Assembly (NCBI GenBank): GCA_030533445.1
Contig: CM060066.1
Location: 1,647,749-1,711,748, forward strand
DNA length: 64,000 nucleotides
Reading direction: 5' to 3'
From: Cyprinodon diabolis
Taxonomy: Eukaryota; Chordata; Actinopteri; Cyprinodontiformes; Cyprinodontidae
Shown here: positions 56,994-64,000 of the stretch, in pieces
How positions within the stretch are numbered: position 1 is the first letter of the stretch
How the letters are laid out: each line of letters opens with the position of its first letter
Position numbers and translations under genes: made by a program
Notes under the pieces: model-generated
What the model was told of the DNA's origin: nothing
The model's input: the letters and a program-made list of their open reading frames with translations, nothing else
Databases searched by the model: none

Positions 56994-58278
56994 ATAATTC
57001 TCCCGTATACCCAAAACTTCGGCGCGTAACTAGTCCCGCACGGTTTGGCGGATCGGGCCCAAAGTTGGCACACGCGTCGGGACCAATGGGGTGATGTGTG
57101 CTTGTATAAAACTTTCTCATTAGTCCGAAGGTTTGCGAATTATTAGCGAAAACGTCGCAAAAAAATCCCATAGGAAATGAATGGGGAGAGGAAAAAAAAA
57201 GCATAAAAAACAGCACTTCACTGTGTCGGCATACATTCACCTAGAAAAACAGTTTGAAGCTCAGTTTGTAGATAAATCCTTCGTCTATTTAAAACTGAAG
57301 ACGGTATGTTGATAACTGCTACGGTTTTTGTATAATCAGACCTCAAGCGCCACAAAGTTTTAGCAAAATCCAGCCTGCTAGAGTGGAGCAACTGAAAAGC
57401 TAGAGTGTGAGGCAGGCGTTTTTTAAACACAAAAAAACATTTTAAACTCGCCCTCACGGCCACATATTTATAGCTAGAGTCACCATTTTTGGTCAGTTTG
57501 TAGACTGAAATCTCTGGACCCACACAATATCTTCGGAATTACGGTAGGATTAATACTTTTCCTTAAAAACCCTCCAGACCGACCTAAAGTCGATGAAAAT
57601 CAGAGCCGTTTTTCATTGGTTTTGGAGCAGAAGAGGGGAGAAAAACGAATCAGACTATGTGTTTTAAACTCGTCATAAATATTTTTCTGAATGACACACA
57701 TACACCAAAGTTGGCATAGTTGGAGTCGAAGGATGACTGACGCTCACGGTGAAAAAATTTTTTGAATAACTCATACGGTTTTTGCTCAGCAGTCGTTTGT
57801 TCGGAGGACATTTTAAGCACCTGAAAGCTGAGTGACAGTGACCTGCTGCAGCTAGCTCAATTAGAAGCTTAGGTGTGATGAAACGTTTTTTCTTTTTCTT
57901 TCTCTTCCCATTCAGTTTGTAGATGATCTACAGCCATGAAAGTTACTCCAATTGAAGACAAGATATAGCTGTCGCTTAGATAAAAAGAATTTTTCAGATA
58001 CCTTTTACGGTTTTTACTCAGCAGTCGTTTGTTCGGAGGGGTGCTTTAGCAGCTAAAAGGTGAGTGAGAGTGAGGTCCTGCAGTTAAAAGAAAGGGAGGA
58101 GCAGGTGGGCCAACCATTTTGTTTGTGCTTCGTTTTGGGTTGTGAAAGACCTACAGACATGAAGGTTACCCCAGTCTGAGACAAAGGATAGATGTTGCTT
58201 TCACTGAAAGAATTTTTCAGATATCTTTTACGGTTTTTGCTCAGCAGTCGTTTGTTCGGAGGGTAAGCACCTGGAAGC

Positions 58279-61200
58279 TAGCTGACAGTTAGCTTCTGCA
58301 GCAGCCTGCTAGAGTGCAGCTGCTGAAATCTTAGTGTGAGGCGGCCATTTTTTTCAGATCAAACATCTTATTCTCGCCCTCACGGCCACATATTTGGAGC
58401 TACAGTCACCATTTTTGGTCAGTTTGTAGACTGAAACCTCTGGACTCACACAATGTCTTCGGAATTACGGTAGGATTAATACTTTTCCTTAAAAACCCTC
58501 CAGACCAACCTAAAGTCGATGAGAGTTTCAGCCTTTCTCTATTCTTTTTGAGCTGAAGATGGGAGAGAAACGAATCAGACTATGTGTTTTCAACTCGTCA
58601 TAAATATTTTTCTGAATGACACACATACACCAAAGTTGGTATAGTTGGAGTCGAAGGATTGCTGATGCTCATGGTGAAAATGTTTTTTGAATAACTCATA
58701 CGGTTTTTGATCAGTAGTCGTTTGTTCGGTGCCGTTCTTCCCATACAAAAAAGCCTGGGAAGAAGAAACCAATAGTGAGTGCAGCTGTTGTCTGTGTCAG
58801 TGAGAGGCTCGTTAAGCGTTGTCAAGGTTACCAAGCTTCAAACAGATTTTACCTCTGCTGTTTTAAACAGCACATATTAATCTAATGGAGGGTGAAAGGA
58901 CTGATTTAACATTGGGAAATGGATACTATATGACTGCTGTCCATGACACTTCCCTTGCCACTCAGCACTGATAGACTTTCAAAATAAGACTCCAGGGACC
59001 CTACAAAATAAAAGCCTCTATATTTTTTTACATATATTTATTGCCCTATATGGCTCAACATTATGACCCAAACTCAACCCCGTTTTAGAGAATAGACTCT
59101 AGGAGACTGTTTAAAACACACCCTATAGCAAATTTCAAAATAAAAGCCTCCCATTTCCGCTTCATCTACTGCCCTAATAACATGGAAAAAGAGTGATTTA
59201 ACGATTGGAAAGTAATCAACTATCATTGACGGGTCTGAACATTTTCTATAAACACAACTCTGTTGGACTTTCAAAATAAGACTCCAGGGACCCTACAAAA
59301 TAAAAGCCTCTAGATTATACTAATGCATTAATTGATGCAAATGGCTCAACATTATGACCCAAACTCTTCCAGGTTGTTTTTATTAGACTCTAGTGACCTT
59401 TTCAAAACACACCCAGAGCAAATTTCACAATAAAAGTCTCCCATTTACTCTGTAATACAGCAACTATTCACCTAATAACATGGAAAACCAGTGATTTAAC
59501 ATTTGGAAATGGATTCTATATCACTGCTGGGCGTGACCCATCTTTTGATGCACATTCATGATAGACTTTCAAAATAAGACTACAAGGACTCTACAGAATA
59601 AAAGCCTCTTCCTTATACACACTCATACATTCTGGCATATTGCTCATTGCCATTGGTGATTTCATCACTGCAATGGCTCTTAGAAGGCGGGCGGAGCCCG
59701 CCAATGGTAACAGGCGGGCGGAGCCCGCCAAAGGTGATTACATCACTGCAATGGCTCTTAGCAGGCGGGCGGAGCCCGCCATTGGTGATTTCATCACTGC
59801 AATGGCTCTTAGAAGGCGGGCAGAGCCCGCCATTGGTGATTTTTTTCTTCACTGAGATGGCTCCTAGCAGGCGGGCGAAGCCCGCCAACTGGGCTTTACC
59901 CACTGTGTTTCAATATGGACAACCCATATTACCCTTGTGCATCATACGCTGTGCACGTCTATTTCCCAGATTTCAGCACAAGTGGCACACAGCTCTCTTT
60001 GCCCATGAACTTGCCCTCTTTCCTTCCCTCAGCAGCCCTCAAAGGCGTAAGCAGTTGGTCTGGGGAGCCCCGACGTCACTTGCCAGGGCCGTATTGGCCC
60101 GGTTCCCCAGACGGGCAGTAGGTGGCCCCCCTCAAAATTTCTTTAGAAATTTTCTAGTTATTATAATTCTCCCGTATACCCAAAACTTCGGCGCGTAACT
60201 AGTCCCGCACGGTTTGGCGGATCGGGCCCAAAGTTGGCACACGCGTCGGGACCAATGGGGTGATGTGTGCTTGTATAAAACTTTCTCATTAGTCCGAAGG
60301 TTTGCGAATTATTAGCGAAAACGTCGCAAAAAAATCCCATAGGAAATGAATGGGGAGAGGAAAAAAAAAGCATAAAAAACAGCACTTCACTGTGTCGGCA
60401 TACATTCACCTAGAAAAACAGTTTGAAGCTCAGTTTGTAGATAAATCCTTCGTCTATTTAAAACTGAAGACGGTATGTTGATAACTGCTACGGTTTTTGT
60501 ATAATCAGACCTCAAGCGCCACAAAGTTTTAGCAAAATCCAGCCTGCTAGAGTGGAGCAACTGAAAAGCTAGAGTGTGAGGCAGGCGTTTTTTAAACACA
60601 AAAAAACATTTTAAACTCGCCCTCACGGCCACATATTTATAGCTAGAGTCACCATTTTTGGTCAGTTTGTAGACTGAAATCTCTGGACCCACACAATATC
60701 TTCGGAATTACGGTAGGATTAATACTTTTCCTTAAAAACCCTCCAGACCGACCTAAAGTCGATGAAAATCAGAGCCGTTTTTCATTGGTTTTGGAGCAGA
60801 AGAGGGGAGAAAAACGAATCAGACTATGTGTTTTAAACTCGTCATAAATATTTTTCTGAATGACACACATACACCAAAGTTGGCATAGTTGGAGTCGAAG
60901 GATGACTGACGCTCACGGTGAAAAAATTTTTTGAATAACTCATACGGTTTTTGCTCAGCAGTCGTTTGTTCGGAGGACATTTTAAGCACCTGAAAGCTGA
61001 GTGACATTGACCTGCTGCAGCTAGCTCAATTAGAAGCTTAGGTGTGATGAAACGTTTTTTCTTTTTCTTTCTCTTCCCATTCAGTTTGTAGATGATCTAC
61101 AGCCATGAAAGTTACTCCAATTGAAGACAAGATATAGCTGTCGCTTAGATAAAAAGAATTTTTCAGATACCTTTTACGGTTTTTACTCAGCAGTCGTTTG

Positions 61201-61447
61201 TTCGGAGGGGTGCTTTAGCAGCTAAAAGGTGAGTGAGAGTGAGGTCCTGCAGTTAAAAGAAAGGGAGGAGCAGGTGGGCCAACCATTTTGTTTGTGCTTC
61301 GTTTTGGGTTGTGAAAGACCTACAGACATGAAGGTTACCCCAGTCTGAGACAAAGGATAGATGTTGCTTTCACTGAAAGAATTTTTCAGATATCTTTTAC
61401 GGTTTTTGCTCAGCAGTCGTTTGTTCGGAGGGTAAGCACCTGGAAGC
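58279..61447. repeat. Unit 19 (3169 bp)
   Basis: Type A, with the seven-T form TATATTTTTTTACAT shared with units 1, 2, 6 and 20. Five hairpin cores and no 63+3n copy. Very close to unit 20 over their common length. Private ACATTGACC near 61005. Confidence 0.97.
59686..59886. repeat. 51-bp hairpin minisatellite, unit 19 (5 cores)
   Basis: Same as unit 1. Confidence 0.95.
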
Positions 61448-64000
61448 TAGCTGACAGTTAGCTTCTGCAGCAGCCTGCTAGAGTGCAGCTGCTGAAATCT
61501 TAGTGTGAGGCGGCCATTTTTTTCAGATCAAACATCTTATTCTCGCCCTCACGGCCACATATTTGGAGCTACAGTCACCATTTTTGGTCAGTTTGTAGAC
61601 TGAAACCTCTGGACTCACACAATGTCTTCGGAATTACGGTAGGATTAATACTTTTCCTTAAAAACCCTCCAGACCAACCTAAAGTCGATGAGAGTTTCAG
61701 CCTTTCTCTATTCTTTTTGAGCTGAAGATGGGAGAGAAACGAATCAGACTATGTGTTTTCAACTCGTCATAAATATTTTTCTGAATGACACACATACACC
61801 AAAGTTGGTATAGTTGGAGTCGAAGGATTGCTGATGCTCATGGTGAAAATGTTTTTTGAATAACTCATACGGTTTTTGATCAGTAGTCGTTTGTTCGGTG
61901 CCGTTCTTCCCATACAAAAAAGCCTGGGAAGAAGAAACCAATAGTGAGTGCAGCTGTTGTCTGTGTCAGTGAGAGGCTCGTTAAGCGTTGTCAAGGTTAC
62001 CAAGCTTCAAACAGATTTTACCTCTGCTGTTTTAAACAGCACATATTAATCTAATGGAGGGTGAAAGGACTGATTTAACATTGGGAAATGGATACTATAT
62101 GACTGCTGTCCATGACACTTCCCTTGCCACTCAGCACTGATAGACTTTCAAAATAAGACTCCAGGGACCCTACAAAATAAAAGCCTCTATATTTTTTTAC
62201 ATATATTTATTGCCCTATATGGCTCAACATTATGACCCAAACTCAACCCCGTTTTAGAGAATAGACTCTAGGAGACTGTTTAAAACACACCCTATAGCAA
62301 ATTTCAAAATAAAAGCCTCCCATTTCCGCTTCATCTACTGCCCTAATAACATGGAAAAAGAGTGATTTAACGATTGGAAAGTAATCAACTATCATTGACG
62401 GGTCTGAACATTTTCTATAAACACAACTCTGTTGGACTTTCAAAATAAGACTCCAGGGACCCTACAAAATAAAAGCCTCTAGATTATACTAATGCATTAA
62501 TTGATGCAAATGGCTCAACATTATGACCCAAACTCTTCCAGGTTGTTTTTATTAGACTCTAGTGACCTTTTCAAAACACACCCAGAGCAAATTTCACAAT
62601 AAAAGTCTCCCATTTACTCTGTAATACAGCAACTATTCACCTAATAACATGGAAAACCAGTGATTTAACATTTGGAAATGGATTCTATATCACTGCTGGG
62701 CGTGACCCATCTTTTGATGCACATTCATGATAGACTTTCAAAATAAGACTACAAGGACTCTACAGAATAAAAGCCTCTTCCTTATACACACTCATACATT
62801 CTGGCATATTGCTCATTGCCATTGGTGATTTCATCACTGCAATGGCTCTTAGAAGGCGGGCGGAGCCCGCCAATGGTAACAGGCGGGCGGAGCCCGCCAA
62901 AGGTGATTACATCACTGCAATGGCTCTTAGCAGGCGGGCGGAGCCCGCCATTGGTGATTTCATCACTGCAATGGCTCTTAGAAGGCGGGCAGAGCCCGCC
63001 ATTGGTGATTTTTTTCTTCACTGAGATGGCTCCTAGCAGGCGGGCGAAGCCCGCCAACTGGGCTTTACCCACTGTGTTTCAATATGGACAACCCATATTA
63101 CCCTTGTGCATCATACGCTGTGCACGTCTATTTCCCAGATTTCAGCACAAGTGGCACACAGCTCTCTTTGCCCATGAACTTGCCCTCTTTCCTTCCCTCA
63201 GCAGCCCTCAAAGGCGTAAGCAGTTGGTCTGGGGAGCCCCGACGTCACTTGCCAGGGCCGTATTGGCCCGGTTCCCCAGACGGGCAGTAGGTGGCCCCCC
63301 TCAAAATTTCTTTAGAAATTTTCTAGTTATTATAATTCTCCCGTATACCCAAAACTTCGGCGCGTAACTAGTCCCGCACGGTTTGGCGGATCGGGCCCAA
63401 AGTTGGCACACGCGTCGGGACCAATGGGGTGATGTGTGCTTGTATAAAACTTTCTCATTAGTCCGAAGGTTTGCGAATTATTAGCGAAAACGTCGCAAAA
63501 AAATCCCATAGGAAATGAATGGGGAGAGGAAAAAAAAAGCATAAAAAACAGCACTTCACTGTGTCGGCATACATTCACCTAGAAAAACAGTTTGAAGCTC
63601 AGTTTGTAGATAAATCCTTCGTCTATTTAAAACTGAAGACGGTATGTTGATAACTGCTACGGTTTTTGTATAATCAGACCTCAAGCGCCACAAAGTTTTA
63701 GCAAAATCCAGCCTGCTAGAGTGGAGCAACTGAAAAGCTAGAGTGTGAGGCAGGCGTTTTTTAAACACAAAAAAACATTTTAAACTCGCCCTCACGGCCA
63801 CATATTTATAGCTAGAGTCACCATTTTTGGTCAGTTTGTAGACTGAAATCTCTGGACCCACACAATATCTTCGGAATTACGGTAGGATTAATACTTTTCC
63901 TTAAAAACCCTCCAGACCGACCTAAAGTCGATGAAAATCAGAGCCGTTTTTCATTGGTTTTGGAGCAGAAGAGGGGAGAAAAACGAATCAGACTATGTGT
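61448..64000. repeat. Unit 20, partial (2553 bp, cut by window end)
   Basis: Matches unit 19 nearly base for base from its start to the window edge, which falls inside direct repeat R2. Five hairpin cores and no 63+3n copy. The array continues beyond the window. Confidence 0.97.
62855..63055. repeat. 51-bp hairpin minisatellite, unit 20 (5 cores)
   Basis: Same as units 1 and 19. Confidence 0.95.

Larger units (their letters stand above)
54662..58278. repeat. Unit 18 (3617 bp), longest unit
   Basis: Type A front with a B-like TATACTTGG near 55023 and AGTTGTTTG near 55099. Carries an extra 291-bp subrepeat (55648-55938) and two 63+3n copies preceded by an extra CCGCGTATT stub. The tail haplotype is that of units 1, 5 and 19. 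Confidence 0.97.
1..64000. repeat. Macrosatellite array, ~3.2-kb unit, 20 units head to tail
   Basis: The sequence TAGCTGACAGTTAGCTTCTG recurs at 1, 3312, 6481, 9699, 13019, 16235, 19404, 22572, 25752, 28943, 32358, 35592, 38908, 42021, 45300, 48429, 51494, 54662, 58279 and 61448, always on the same strand and with all intervening sequence repeated in the same order. This defines 19 complete units and one cut by the window end. The phase is arbitrary, since position 1 simply happens to be used as unit start. Length differences come almost entirely from two internal minisatellites and one 291-bp insertion. No single-copy DNA is present, so neither edge of the array is in view. This is the structure of a macrosatellite; the host and chromosome position cannot be read from the sequence. 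Confidence 0.98.

Noticed and set aside
1..64000. rDNA intergenic spacer or histone-type gene cluster
   Set aside because: No 18S, 5.8S, 28S or 5S sequence and no histone coding region appear in any unit, although 19 full units are in view.

Overview
The whole 64 kb window is one tandem array. A unit of about 3.2 kb is repeated head to tail 20 times in the same orientation: 19 full units of 3065 to 3617 bp, plus a last unit cut by the window end. No unique sequence, rRNA, tRNA, CRISPR, transposase or reverse transcriptase reading frame is visible, and the array runs off both ends. By eye, units differ from each other mostly by isolated single-base changes and small indels, so this is a homogenised macrosatellite (large-unit satellite DNA). 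The host is clearly eukaryotic. A vertebrate is likely from the many CpG-to-TpG/CpA differences between units and from the vertebrate-style signals (AATAAA, CCAAT/TATA, polypyrimidine-AG, GTGAGT). A ray-finned fish is my best guess from the general look of the sequence, but that is an impression and not shown.

Layout of one unit (coordinates of unit 1). 1-451 holds direct repeat R1. 452-695 is an AT-rich stretch without recognisable features. 696-1360 is a degenerate ~292-bp subrepeat carrying five AATAAA hexamers. 1409-1609 is a 51-bp-period minisatellite whose core is a perfect 7-bp-arm hairpin, GGCGGGC-nnn-GCCCGCC. 1610-1885 is a GC-rich block with a CTCF-like motif at 1838-1851. 1886-2026 is a second minisatellite (63 bp + ATT triplets) present in 0 to 4 copies per unit. 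2030-2250 is a CpG-containing block with CCAAT and TATAAAA. 2404-2837 is direct repeat R2, homologous to R1. 2780-3311 is a run of ~225-235 bp subrepeats, with a 144-nt segment bounded by good splice acceptor and donor matches.

Units fall into shared-variant classes. Units 3, 5, 10 and 14 form a distinct subtype (B), and each follows a unit (2, 4, 9, 13) with its own tail variants, which gives an A'-B dimer seen four times. Unit 3 end/unit 4 and unit 12 end/unit 13 share private variants. Units 14-16 record a recent one-unit duplication whose breakpoint is bracketed to the interval holding the 63+3n minisatellite. Unit 8 has a ~240-bp patch far more diverged than anything else here. Unit 18 carries an extra 291-bp subrepeat.

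No protein-coding gene is supported. The many open frames come from minisatellites with periods that are multiples of three, are open on both strands at once, and are interrupted in some units. If the array has a function, the best candidates are architectural (one CTCF-like site per ~3 kb unit) or non-coding transcription (TATA promoter, spliceable segment, poly(A) signals). Both are inferences.
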